DNA from: a virus
Strand: one strand, 5' to 3'
Length of the DNA: 64,000 bases
IMG/VR virus record: IMGVR_UViG_3300041411_000080
Span: 1-64,000 of that record
Position numbers and translations under genes: made by a program. This document shows positions 49,069-57,005 of this stretch, piece after piece (position 1 is the stretch's first letter; the number at the start of each line of letters is the position of its first letter). Under the pieces are notes generated by a model, which worked only from the letters and a program-made list of their open reading frames with translations, was not told where the DNA came from and ran no database searches.

Positions 49069-49715
49069 TAGCGTTCACCAATAACATCGTAGGCTACAGC
49101 ACTTTCCAGTTTTGGTGTCGGGTTACTTTCCCGAAAAGCTGCTTTACGCTGCTTCTCTAGGTACTGCTCACGTTCCCAATCTTCCCGTTCAGCCTGTTCT
49201 TGTAGATGATACCAGTGGATAGGTGACCATTCCTTCACCACGAGTCCTCGATAAACCCCTGGACCCAACAGTAGGATGTAACCTTCAGGCATGTCATAGA
49301 TAACCTGATTAGCTGTAATGCATTGACGTAAAGACCGCTGCTGTTTAATGTTTTCAGGTCTGTATACGTCAACCAGATAACGCTTTTCACGGTTTACGCA
49401 CGCAACGCGAACTTGTGTATAGACCTCACCTTGTAAAGCAGCGTCATCACGATGTTGATTGACTCTGGTAACAGCGTACACCAGCTTTCCGTGATAGTTC
49501 TCTACCAGTCCACGTGCTTCACGAATATTCTTGGAACGTACTTGCTCAAAAGCCTGAACCGTAGCCTGATGTTCAGGTTGCAGGAAAGGGTTATGCTTGC
49601 GCACATGACGTTCGATCTTGGATGTAATGTATTTACTACGATCAGCCATACCCAAGAGGTTACGGTAATGTTCAATCGACATTACGATTTGTTGTTCGTT
49701 ATGATTACGTTCCAT
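49068..49715 (-). CDS. hypothetical phage protein, 215 aa
   Basis: Basic helical N-terminal third (YITSKIERHVRKHNPF), a beta middle (GYILLLGPGVYRGLVVKEW), and a charged C-terminal helix (QEQAEREDWEREQYLEKQRK). No family recognised. GAGG stands before the ATG. Confidence 0.84.
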   Translation of the reverse strand: MERNHNEQQIVMSIEHYRNLLGMADRSKYITSKIERHVRKHNPFLQPEHQATVQAFEQVRSKNIREARGLVENYHGKLVYAVTRVNQHRDDAALQGEVYTQVRVACVNREKRYLVDVYRPENIKQQRSLRQCITANQVIYDMPEGYILLLGPGVYRGLVVKEWSPIHWYHLQEQAEREDWEREQYLEKQRKAAFRESNPTPKLESAVAYDVIGER

Positions 49716-49723
49716 GGTTCACC

Positions 49724-50095
49724 TCAGTTGATTAAACAGTAAGGAGCCGTGTTAGTTTCACGGATTTCCTTAAGGGTCTTTTTGATGTCTTTGTCGTTCT
49801 TGAGTGGATACTCGATAACCACGAATGTAGCTACCTTAGTCTTACCTTTCTCATCACGATTAATTTCTTGATCATGGAGATTCTGGAAAAACCGATTAGG
49901 GTGCTTCCCTGACGTCAGTAGCTTGAGGTGTTTATCAACGTCCTTAGAGACATCGCTAGACGAACCCATAATAAACCGACCTGAATCACGATGATCGATT
50001 ATGTAAGCACCTTTCTTTACGACATCACGACGACCACCTTTAATGGAAGCGCTATGCGTCCACTGGTTACCTCTATGGGTTGTCTCGAAACTCAT
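49724..50095 (-). CDS. GIY-YIG-like protein, probably inactive, 123 aa
   Basis: Residues about 29-75 read GAYIIDHRDSGRFIMGSSSD and then a helix DVDKHLKLLTSGKHPNRFF, closely tracking GIY-YIG nucleases such as I-TevI (GIY..., YVGSAKD, R, H). The first signature is GAY and the second is FIMG; the catalytic Arg (as R27 of I-TevI) is replaced by Asp, while the His four residues on remains. The fold is likely; cleavage is doubtful. It may act as a DNA/RNA-binding or inhibitory domain. Confidence 0.72.
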   Translation of the reverse strand: MSFETTHRGNQWTHSASIKGGRRDVVKKGAYIIDHRDSGRFIMGSSSDVSKDVDKHLKLLTSGKHPNRFFQNLHDQEINRDEKGKTKVATFVVIEYPLKNDKDIKKTLKEIRETNTAPYCLIN

Positions 50096-50104
50096 GGTTA
50101 ATCC

Positions 50105-50470
50105 TTAGAGGCTGATGTGTTCTGACATATGCATCGCATGATCGGTGAGTGTGGCCAACGCATGGACGAACACCGTCTGACCTTCGCGCCAATTAGGGCT
50201 GAAGATGAAATCACCTTTAACATGCCAAGGGCGACCAACATCCCAGTCTACTGAATAGACCTTACCCAAGTACTGACATTCGAGGCGGTTCTTCCACAGC
50301 TGGAGTACCAGACCTTGCATAGTACGTGAGTTAAGTTTGATGGTAGCATAATCACCGTGAAAAATCATCGGAGCGATAAAGCATTGTTTCCACAACAACG
50401 GGATCTGAGTTTTGAAGGTCAACTTAATCAGATCGGCAACCTCGGTGTTAACTAGGTTGGGTTTGGTCAT
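50105..50470 (-). CDS. hypothetical phage protein, 121 aa
   Basis: Unrecognised; helix at the start (EVADLIKLTFKTQIPLLW), then strands and a His/Met-rich end (HALATLTDHAMHMSEHISL). TGAGG precedes the ATG. Located between the GIY-YIG-like and SLOG-like genes. Confidence 0.83.
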   Translation of the reverse strand: MTKPNLVNTEVADLIKLTFKTQIPLLWKQCFIAPMIFHGDYATIKLNSRTMQGLVLQLWKNRLECQYLGKVYSVDWDVGRPWHVKGDFIFSPNWREGQTVFVHALATLTDHAMHMSEHISL

Positions 50471-50477
50471 ACTTACC

Positions 50478-51128
50478 TCAGCAAAGATTTTCTAAACGTG
50501 GATCTGTTGGCTTCAGGATTTGACGCCAATCAATTTCTTCATAGGGGTAGTCTTCCTCGTAACGCTTGAGGAATTCCAATGCCCACTTAGTACCTGCTTC
50601 AGTGAACAGGTTCTTGCGAATAGGTACACCTGCTTCAATAGCCAGATGTAGGGCTGTAGCGGTGCCACCCGTAATCACTTCGCGTTTAGGGTCACCCTTG
50701 GTAGGGGCAGAATAGATAATCGCTCTCACATGCGATTTAAGGTCATGTCCAAAGATTTGGAACACGTTACGAGTATGTAGTGATTCCCCGTAATCATCCA
50801 GTCCCCTGAATGAACCTCTAGCTGACTGTGCCATAGCTCTAGCTAGATCCCAGTTCTCTGCGAAGTCTTGTGCGATCATAAAGAATGGATGTTGAGCAAC
50901 TCGTCTACGAGAAGCTTTAGACTCCACCAAATAAATTCTAGCCCCTACCTCGGAATACTTCCGGGATTGTTTAGCACCATACCAACCAGCGCGGTCAGCC
51001 CCGAAAGCATCGCCTGAACTAACAGCGATCCCTAGATCCGTATAGGTACGACCTATACGAATCAGTAGTTCAAGATCATCAAGACTCGCTTCACGCGAAC
51101 CTACTATTGCAACGTATTCTTGTTCCAT
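50478..51128 (-). CDS. DprA/SLOG-like Rossmann protein, 216 aa
   Basis: Starts with YVAIVGSREAS, then a helix and GIAVSSGDAFGADRAGWYGA: the nucleotide-binding VGSR and S-G-x-x-x-G-x-D loop of the DprA/LOG (SLOG) superfamily. Later RAIIYSAPTKGD and TGGTATALHLAIEAGVPI complete the Rossmann core. Members bind single-stranded DNA (DprA) or nucleotides (LOG, SLOG sensors). The size matches a stand-alone core without DprA's extra domains. Overlaps the Thg1-like gene by 25 bases, so the two are translated together. Function not certain. Confidence 0.82.
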   Translation of the reverse strand: MEQEYVAIVGSREASLDDLELLIRIGRTYTDLGIAVSSGDAFGADRAGWYGAKQSRKYSEVGARIYLVESKASRRRVAQHPFFMIAQDFAENWDLARAMAQSARGSFRGLDDYGESLHTRNVFQIFGHDLKSHVRAIIYSAPTKGDPKREVITGGTATALHLAIEAGVPIRKNLFTEAGTKWALEFLKRYEEDYPYEEIDWRQILKPTDPRLENLC

Positions 51129-51940
51129 CCATTACTCTCCAAAACATCCCCGAAGAAGAACTCTACAGGATTAGTCAGTTGAGTAATTGGTGGTAATTCA
51201 AGTTCGGTCATTATACGCGCGTCCTTAAGAATGTACCCGCCGTTTGTACGAGCGTGGTGCTTAGGAGGCAATAGATCGATGTCAGCTTGATCGAGTTTCT
51301 TATCCGTAGTTAACTCTTTCCAACCAATATAGGTACCACGTTTGAAGAAGTACGGATAGTGGTTCCAGTTCACACCGTGTTCAGACCACAACATCTCCTG
51401 AATCTCTGATGTATTCTTTTTGTGGAGTTGTTTATTGGAGAAGTAGTGGTGACCTGCCATTTGAATGGAATTCTTGGTAGCATCCCATTCACGCCAGATC
51501 AATACGTTCACAGCTTCCATGAGGTTTGGTACGTTCCATACGCGTGCATCAAACGTAGGGTTACGTTTAGCGTATTTCGGCATGTGCTCTAGGATGTACT
51601 GGTTGAAGTAAAGCGTGGCATGTGACCCTAGAAGGCTAACCATCTTCTGTACTCGTCCGTCAAACCAAGTCTTGGATTTAAATGAAGGACTAAACCAGAT
51701 AAGCGTAATCTCATCAGACTGTGTATAACCTACGGTTGCGTTAGTGTGCCTCACCAGTTCCTTAGTGGTGTGGATCATTGCTTTCGACATCGTGGCGTCG
51801 AATGGACGTTCCATACCGCGAGTGAATCTGGAGAATCCACGTCCATCAATCCGAGCTACGATTGGTACTAACGGCATAAAGCGCTCTTGCGCCATAGCCG
51901 ATTCATAAAGCTTCATACGATCGCCAAGTGCATCATTCAT
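51104..51940 (-). CDS. Thg1-like 3'-5' nucleotide polymerase
   Basis: tRNA-His guanylyltransferases add G to the 5' end of tRNA; the bacterial and phage Thg1-like proteins repair truncated tRNA 5' ends. Motifs: VARIDGRGFSRFTRG (metal site Asp 32-Gly 33), GYTQSDEITLIW (Asp 76-Glu 77), FDARVWNVPN, and a later HHYFSNKQLHKKN. Length 278 is normal and the catalytic acids are kept. Together with RtcB and the RNA ligase it forms a third RNA-repair activity in the window. Start ATG 51938-51940; the upstream site is weak. Confidence 0.92.
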   Translation of the reverse strand: MNDALGDRMKLYESAMAQERFMPLVPIVARIDGRGFSRFTRGMERPFDATMSKAMIHTTKELVRHTNATVGYTQSDEITLIWFSPSFKSKTWFDGRVQKMVSLLGSHATLYFNQYILEHMPKYAKRNPTFDARVWNVPNLMEAVNVLIWREWDATKNSIQMAGHHYFSNKQLHKKNTSEIQEMLWSEHGVNWNHYPYFFKRGTYIGWKELTTDKKLDQADIDLLPPKHHARTNGGYILKDARIMTELELPPITQLTNPVEFFFGDVLESNGWNKNTLQ

Positions 51941-51946
51941 TTCTTA

Positions 51947-52120
51947 TTAATCCCATTCTTCATCAGATGCTTGTTCATCTGCGTTTTTACTGATAGCCCG
52001 CTTTTGTTCTATGGTAAAGGTATGCCACATTTCACGGAGGTCGTCATTGATGTAGTTCCGCCAGTTGTGAACGCGCCCACCAATTTCCCAGTTAGGTTCG
52101 TCGCAATCTACGTCAAGCAC
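51947..52120 (-). CDS. hypothetical phage protein, 57 aa, GTG start
   Basis: GTG at 52118-52120 follows GGGAGG at six bases; an ATG further upstream lies deep in the previous gene. Acidic, Trp-rich (DEPNWEIGGRVHNWRNYIND). Ends six bases before the Thg1-like start. Unknown. Confidence 0.75.
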   Translation of the reverse strand: MLDVDCDEPNWEIGGRVHNWRNYINDDLREMWHTFTIEQKRAISKNADEQASDEEWD

Positions 52121-52595
52121 TATTGGCCTCCCGCATGCTATCGATCTCGAGTTGTACACTAAGATCAGTTAGGAACAAGATTACCGAATGATGCATGTCC
52201 TGAACTTCAACAGGCAGCTTAGCTGCCACTAATGGATTAAATATAAGGTCGCCACAAATAATACTAATCCCAACGACTTGTGCTATGAGGATGGATTCAT
52301 CCTGAACAGCACGATTACAGCGATACGCATTGGTCTGGATGACCAATTGAACTGTGCAACCTACTGGAAGGCGATACTGATAAGTTTCAAGTACAGTTCC
52401 CTTAGCGAATGTTTCTTCACCACGCGTTTCCCTATGGGACTGACCTCTTAAAATTATGCTCCATCCTTGTTCGGTGAACGATGTCTTCTCGAGCCATTCG
52501 TTAATGAAGTAGATTGCACTTGCGTAACCACCGGCCACATTAAAGGCATGTACATCGGGTAGATCATTCATTTTCGATAGATCATTCATCTTCAA
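52113..52595 (-). CDS. hypothetical phage protein, 160 aa
   Basis: The start repeats MNDLSK-MNDLP, a short tandem duplication that offers two ATGs. Beta-rich middle (TVQLVIQTNAYRC, ILIAQVVGISIICGDLIF). Overlaps both neighbours. No family recognised. Confidence 0.82.
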   Translation of the reverse strand: MKMNDLSKMNDLPDVHAFNVAGGYASAIYFINEWLEKTSFTEQGWSIILRGQSHRETRGEETFAKGTVLETYQYRLPVGCTVQLVIQTNAYRCNRAVQDESILIAQVVGISIICGDLIFNPLVAAKLPVEVQDMHHSVILFLTDLSVQLEIDSMREANSA

Positions 52596-53055
52596 ACCCC
52601 TTTACAGTAGTGTAGTGCTTTACATTTCCGATGGGGGCGCATTTAACAGCCTTAACCAGTAGGTCACCTTGTTTGTGTGCATCACCCCAAGCAGTTACCA
52701 AACCAGTTTTATGATCCTCATGTTCGAGCAACCATTCGGCTGCACGCTTGAGTAGTTCGTCATGATCCCAATGATGGAAACCAATCTTACCATGGTAGAC
52801 TTCTTTTGGTTCCCAACGCCACAGACGATCTTCGAAATCGTAAGGAGCACGTTTAACCATTACTTCTACCAACAACTTCCAACAGTAGGGTTGATCATCG
52901 GCAAACTTGTCTTCTTCAGGGGACAGATAGATCTCAAGAAGATTTCCACCGACACAACGTTCCATCAAGTGGACGCGACTATTGGAGTTACCGCCATAGC
53001 TGAGTTCCAATTTCATGGATCGGCTAAAAGAACGGATGATGTCAATGTGCTTCAT
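52582..53055 (-). CDS. hypothetical phage protein, 157 aa
   Basis: Unrecognised; acidic, Trp-rich (LWRWEPKEVYHGKIGFHHWD) with a helix LLKRAAEWLLEHED. Overlaps the 53 aa gene by four bases (ATGA). Confidence 0.82.
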   Translation of the reverse strand: MKHIDIIRSFSRSMKLELSYGGNSNSRVHLMERCVGGNLLEIYLSPEEDKFADDQPYCWKLLVEVMVKRAPYDFEDRLWRWEPKEVYHGKIGFHHWDHDELLKRAAEWLLEHEDHKTGLVTAWGDAHKQGDLLVKAVKCAPIGNVKHYTTVKGFEDE

Positions 53056-53213
53056 TTAAGTATCCTTGGTCGCAGAGATTTGATTTGCTTGATTAGATCG
53101 TTACGATAATAACGCTGACTAATATTAGCCTTAACCCGTTCAGCATGCTCCACTGTGAAGTAATGGTGTAAGTTTTCGTAGATCCAGTTGTGTTCCCATT
53201 GTAGCGGATTCAT
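53052..53213 (-). CDS. small basic protein, 53 aa
   Basis: ATG 53211-53213 overlaps the upstream stop. Aromatic start (WEHNWIYENLHHYF) and basic end (IKQIKSLRPRILK). Probably helical. Unknown. Confidence 0.7.
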   Translation of the reverse strand: MNPLQWEHNWIYENLHHYFTVEHAERVKANISQRYYRNDLIKQIKSLRPRILK

Positions 53214-53641
53214 TCTACGACAGTCCTTTTAAAGAGATAACCTGTAATGTCCAAATGTTCCCAACCCTCTAGGAAATCTTTAGAGTGAGTCAATCGGATA
53301 TTACCATCGGTCATAGCCTCGAGCGAGTAGCACCATGTGTTCACATGTAGTCGATTGTATTTCGTAACTTTGAGGACTTCGCCAGTGGCTGTACGGATCT
53401 CATTCGGTGTGTTCCAATCTTCTGGTCGATAGATCGCAAAGTCAAAGCGATGGTTATCTCCGAAGTCTCCTAAGAAGCCTTCCGTCTTTAATACTCGAAC
53501 AAGGTTATTTACCTTATCAATTCTCAAGAAAGGTAACGTACCCTCAACAGCTGGAACTGTACGGTAGATAATGTCAGCAAAGTTAAGAGAAGTACCTAGA
53601 AACTCCAGTGAAGTTATGATACTAGCTTTCTTTTTCTTCAT
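53210..53641 (-). CDS. hypothetical phage protein, 143 aa
   Basis: Starts with a run of Lys (MKKKKAS). Then mixed strands (LPFLRIDKVNNLVRVLKTEG, IRLTHSKDF). One-base overlap with the gene upstream. Unknown. Confidence 0.83.
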   Translation of the reverse strand: MKKKKASIITSLEFLGTSLNFADIIYRTVPAVEGTLPFLRIDKVNNLVRVLKTEGFLGDFGDNHRFDFAIYRPEDWNTPNEIRTATGEVLKVTKYNRLHVNTWCYSLEAMTDGNIRLTHSKDFLEGWEHLDITGYLFKRTVVE

Positions 53642-54561
53642 TATAGATCACTCATCATTTTTAGGGTGAGCGTAGTACATCTCGTATGCCCTTCAAATTT
53701 TACATCTGTCCAACCTACTCGTTGCAGATCACGGATAAGTCGTTCTCGGTTAGCCTCTAAGAGACGAAAGTCAAACAACGTAAATACATAAGCTTGAGTA
53801 GCTGGGTTGAAATTATTCCCACCAACGTTGGTCAGCGCTTTCTGTATAGTGGCCAGGCATTTATCATAGTTCTCAACTAACTTCTCCCCCGTCTGCTTAC
53901 TTACCGTAATTGGACCCATAAGCTCTAGTTGAGTAGTATTGTAATGCCATTCATTGAATGCTTCATTCCCATTGGAGAGATAATACACCACGTTAATGTC
54001 ACGGTAGAGATTTTTGCGATCTAGGAATAAGTTCTCGACATCCTCGACCTTCGATGCGACATAGGGGAGAAACCTTTGCTTTACAGTAGCGGGTGAGTGG
54101 TCGACTTTGAAAGGGGTCATAATGAATACGACTGTAAATCGACCAACGTGTTTGTTCGGTTCGACTACGAACTGTTCATTCTCGCCATTGTCGTATTTAA
54201 TTCTAACTGTAATTGGGACCCGCCTTACTCGTGCAGCTAAAGCTACTGACTCACGTAGACCATCGTAATCGTTAGCAACGACAAGATTATAGAACCAGAT
54301 GTCTTGATTGGGCGAACCATTTAAACTTCGTCCATACCACGTGTCAACATCTGTCATCTTACGTGGTAGTGATTGCTGTACAACTGGTACTGGATCGATA
54401 TCGTAACCTGTGAAACGTTCTATCTCAGCAGAGTCCTTCGGAGAAGAGGTCTGTACCGGGACAGTTGTCGGGATATCTGATTTGTCCTCGCTTGAGGGCG
54501 ATTTTCTTCGCTTCAACCCGATTGTAGAAAGTGCCGTACTGATCCACGAAGCCTTGTTCAT
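53641..54561 (-). CDS. hypothetical phage protein, 306 aa
   Basis: ATG 54559-54561 behind AGGGGAAG. About 70 disordered Ser/Pro-rich residues, then strands (VPITVRIKYDNGENEQFVVE, FTVVFIMTPFKV). Its first 137 bases overlap the 168 aa gene in another frame; a later ATG would shorten the overlap but has no ribosome site. No family recognised. Confidence 0.78.
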   Translation of the reverse strand: MNKASWISTALSTIGLKRRKSPSSEDKSDIPTTVPVQTSSPKDSAEIERFTGYDIDPVPVVQQSLPRKMTDVDTWYGRSLNGSPNQDIWFYNLVVANDYDGLRESVALAARVRRVPITVRIKYDNGENEQFVVEPNKHVGRFTVVFIMTPFKVDHSPATVKQRFLPYVASKVEDVENLFLDRKNLYRDINVVYYLSNGNEAFNEWHYNTTQLELMGPITVSKQTGEKLVENYDKCLATIQKALTNVGGNNFNPATQAYVFTLFDFRLLEANRERLIRDLQRVGWTDVKFEGHTRCTTLTLKMMSDL

Positions 54562-54931
54562 AATCTTCCCCTGCGTATTTACGAAGTAATTTGATGCCGC
54601 CATATGCCTCAATATGACCGTACATGAGATTTGAGTAGTGGCGAGGTCCCATGACAATAATGTCTTTATAACGGTTGGCTGCACTGACTATCACAAAGTC
54701 AACTTTATGTTTATCCCAGCGCCAGCCAGTAAAGCCATCAGCATCATTCTTAATCCACGCTCGATGCATATAGCCATCAAGCAACATCTTACCTATGCCT
54801 TCAAGGCGCTTTACTGGATACTGACCTGTAACAATCCACCACAAACGTTTAAGCTTTTGACCTTTCTGGCTATGAAATGGAGTAGGATATTCTGGAACGT
54901 TATAACCTGAATCACGAGTTGGCCAAACCAT
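54425..54931 (-). CDS. conserved phage protein of unknown function, 168 aa
   Basis: The last third (EQGFVDQYGTFYNRVEAKKI then ALKRGQI and LFSEGLC) matches a pattern I know from many phage proteins: G-F-x-D-x-x-G-x-F-x-x-R-x-E-A-x-x-x-A, followed by L-F-S-E-x-L at the very end. No function is known to me. The centre has IIVMGPRHYSNLM. Overlaps the gene upstream by 20 bases. Confidence 0.82.
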   Translation of the reverse strand: MVWPTRDSGYNVPEYPTPFHSQKGQKLKRLWWIVTGQYPVKRLEGIGKMLLDGYMHRAWIKNDADGFTGWRWDKHKVDFVIVSAANRYKDIIVMGPRHYSNLMYGHIEAYGGIKLLRKYAGEDYEQGFVDQYGTFYNRVEAKKIALKRGQIRYPDNCPGTDLFSEGLC

Positions 54932-55418
54932 CTTGAGTCTCCACTACGTTATAGATTTTGATGAGGTAGGTAACACCCGTAGATTCGCCGGTTATAATGC
55001 CGCGATGAGTGGTGCGAGTTTTAAATGTGCCATCCACGGTATACTCGAAACGTTTCCAACCGTTCAGTTTGAAGTAACGTGCCAACAGTTCCCAAGCAAC
55101 ATCGGAAGGCTCCTGATAGTAACCAACCATGACACTATAACCTTTACCGTTTTCATCATCAAGACGGTCGAGTTCATACGGGTTACTGAACGATTCTTCT
55201 ACCTTCTTACGTAATGCACGGAACTGACGATAGTCAAGTTCGTCAATGTCGGGATTGTTCTCAGCGAACTGGAGAGCCGATTCACACAGCTCTGGTGATA
55301 CATCTGTACTACTGAATTCATATTGGATAAAGTCGTTGGTATCCCATGCTGGTGGAGCTACTGTTAATTCACCAGCTGGATCAAGGGTGAGTCGAGTTAC
55401 TTGTTCAGTGTTAGACAT
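54912..55418 (-). CDS. hypothetical phage protein, 168 aa, first gene of an operon
   Basis: Acidic N-terminal half with a helix (YRQFRALRKKVEESFSNPYE), then strands (RFEYTVDGTFKTRTTHRG). A promoter element lies 34 bases upstream of the ATG. Unknown function. Confidence 0.84.
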   Translation of the reverse strand: MSNTEQVTRLTLDPAGELTVAPPAWDTNDFIQYEFSSTDVSPELCESALQFAENNPDIDELDYRQFRALRKKVEESFSNPYELDRLDDENGKGYSVMVGYYQEPSDVAWELLARYFKLNGWKRFEYTVDGTFKTRTTHRGIITGESTGVTYLIKIYNVVETQDGLANS

Positions 55419-55451
55419 GATGTACTCTCATTGAGTTTAGGGATCAACAGC

Positions 55452-55475
55452 ATGATATAAATTTGAAATAAATTG
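55452..55475 (-). promoter_or_regulatory. early-type promoter (P9)
   Basis: TTTATTTCAAATTTATATCA on the minus strand, 34 bases before the start at 55418. Confidence 0.65.
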
Positions 55476-55501
55476 AGTTGGCAAAAAGAAAAGGGAATAA
55501 A

Positions 55502-55521
55502 GCCAGTCCCGAAGGACTGGC
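55502..55521 (-). terminator. rho-independent terminator, UUCG loop
   Basis: GCCAGTCC-TTCG-GGACTGGC then TTTATTCCCTTTT on the minus strand, after the 55531-55905 gene. Confidence 0.82.
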
Positions 55522-55530
55522 AATATGACG

Positions 55531-55905
55531 TCATGCAGCTACTTTACTCTTGGACACAGATACTTGTACCCATGGGAATTGACTATTACCAGTCACGCCT
55601 TCATTGGTGTAATCAGCTGCTTCAATATCGACCATGTAGGCAGGTGGCATATAACCAACACGTTGCTTGAATACGTGCACATCATAACCGGCTTCACGCA
55701 GTTGCTTAGTTACTTCAATCTCTACGGTATTGTCGTAGGTGATATAGCCCGGCACATAGAAGCTGAAAAGACCGCTACCACGATAAGCGTCAGAGACTAC
55801 AGCTGGATCGGCCATCAGGGCACTGAGCTTAGCTGCGAAGCCAGTAGGTGTTTCTGGAACAGGTTTAACGATAGCGATCAGACTATCGGGCGTTGGGATT
55901 GCCAT
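55531..55905 (-). CDS. hypothetical phage protein, 124 aa
   Basis: Starts MAIPTPDSLIAIVKPV; then a helix, strand VEIEVTKQLREAGYDVHVF, and a final strand WVQVSVSKSK. Shares build and setting with the 119 aa product at 15672-16031. Ends at its own strong terminator, which suggests high expression. Unknown. Confidence 0.83.
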   Translation of the reverse strand: MAIPTPDSLIAIVKPVPETPTGFAAKLSALMADPAVVSDAYRGSGLFSFYVPGYITYDNTVEIEVTKQLREAGYDVHVFKQRVGYMPPAYMVDIEAADYTNEGVTGNSQFPWVQVSVSKSKVAA

Positions 55906-55945
55906 GGTGTTACCTCAGTTAGGAAGGAAGTTCATAGAATCATAC

Positions 55946-56233
55946 TCAATGGTTTTCATTTACACGATGTTTGTTACGCTCGTCGTTTTTGGCTGACCAC
56001 TTGCCCGCTAACGTAGAACGACATTCAGCACCGTCACCCTCACGGAAGAATTCAGAGTAGCCACCTTCACGACGATTTCGCATTAGCTTTACAGGTTCGT
56101 AATCTCGGATTGAGGGATTACTCTTTGATAGATCGAATCCATCCATGCCACCCAGTTCAATATGAACCATAGGTACTTCTGGAACCGTTCTGTGTTCATA
56201 TCGGAAACACTTACCTCCAAACTTCCTACTCAT
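55946..56233 (-). CDS. small charged protein, 95 aa
   Basis: Probably disordered, rich in Arg, Glu and Gly (RNRREGGYSEFFREGDGAEC, AKNDERNKHRVNENH). First of a cluster of short polyampholyte proteins running to 63421. ATGA overlap with the next gene upstream. No family recognised. Confidence 0.76.
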   Translation of the reverse strand: MSRKFGGKCFRYEHRTVPEVPMVHIELGGMDGFDLSKSNPSIRDYEPVKLMRNRREGGYSEFFREGDGAECRSTLAGKWSAKNDERNKHRVNENH

Positions 56234-56472
56234 GTAGGTCTCCTACTACCATAGTCGTTTTCAGCAAAACTACTTAATCGTGGGTCATTCCAACAACTTG
56301 TACGCCACCCTTCGTGAATTGGTCTGGTATCGAGATCATAACCATTCCCCCGTCTATGTTTGGCATTGATCCCACCGTGGTACCGGTGGCGCATTGCTAT
56401 ATGAGGTTCTAATGAACGAAAAATTACCTTATTACGGTCTAGCTGCCAAGCCTCCCCTAAGTATTTAACCAT
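56230..56472 (-). CDS. small charged protein, 80 aa
   Basis: Arg/His/Gly-rich (IAMRHRYHGGINAKHRRGNG), with W-x-x-D turns near the end (SCWNDPRLSSFAENDYGSRR). Same style as its neighbours. Overlaps the 106 aa gene by eight bases. Confidence 0.75.
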   Translation of the reverse strand: MVKYLGEAWQLDRNKVIFRSLEPHIAMRHRYHGGINAKHRRGNGYDLDTRPIHEGWRTSCWNDPRLSSFAENDYGSRRPT

Positions 56473-56785
56473 TGTGTCTACTCTGGTCTGTATCAGTGTA
56501 GTGCGACCATACCGTAGTAGCTAGGTTATGTCGTTCAGCATCGGGTGTCCATTGTTCATCGAACGCTTTGTCTGACTCGTACAACTCACGGGTTGATGAA
56601 CAACACTGCATACTCAGTTCGTCTTCAGGGTTGCGCCGATCTCTATCGATAACCCATTTGATATTGGCTATAGGACCCAAGGGGTAGAAATAGGCATGTA
56701 TGTCTGTATCGCCGTCTATACCTCGACCCATCGCTGGATGGCACTTACCCTTATAGTACTTCTCACGTGCGATGTTATTCCGCAT
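56465..56785 (-). CDS. small charged protein, 106 aa
   Basis: Charged, with several Cys (KCHP, SMQCCSSTREL) and a segment IANIKWVIDRDRRNPEDE that loosely fits the W/R-G motif of the cluster. No family recognised. Confidence 0.75.
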   Translation of the reverse strand: MRNNIAREKYYKGKCHPAMGRGIDGDTDIHAYFYPLGPIANIKWVIDRDRRNPEDELSMQCCSSTRELYESDKAFDEQWTPDAERHNLATTVWSHYTDTDQSRHNG

Positions 56786-56789
56786 AGTT

Positions 56790-57005
56790 TCACTCTCTTC
56801 CAGTAATACCGCTAGCGTTACGTAGTTCTATACCGACGACACGGGCCCATCTGAATTGATTGCTACGTAGGCATTTATTGAGTGGTTCACTAGAGCGTTC
56901 ATGGCGAATGTCTTCAGGTTCATTACGAATAATGAACCCGCCTCGATCGGAATCACGTCTATTACCTAGCGGTTTGGTTTCAACCTTCCGAGTCGATGGT
57001 TTCAA
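56790..57005 (-). CDS. small charged protein, 71 aa
   Basis: Arg-rich (KPLGNRRDSDRGGFIIRNEP) with NQFRWARVVGIELRN near the end, a variant of the W-x-x-x-V motif seen in the cluster. Overlaps the QueC-like gene end by 26 bases. Confidence 0.74.
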   Translation of the reverse strand: MKPSTRKVETKPLGNRRDSDRGGFIIRNEPEDIRHERSSEPLNKCLRSNQFRWARVVGIELRNASGITGRE

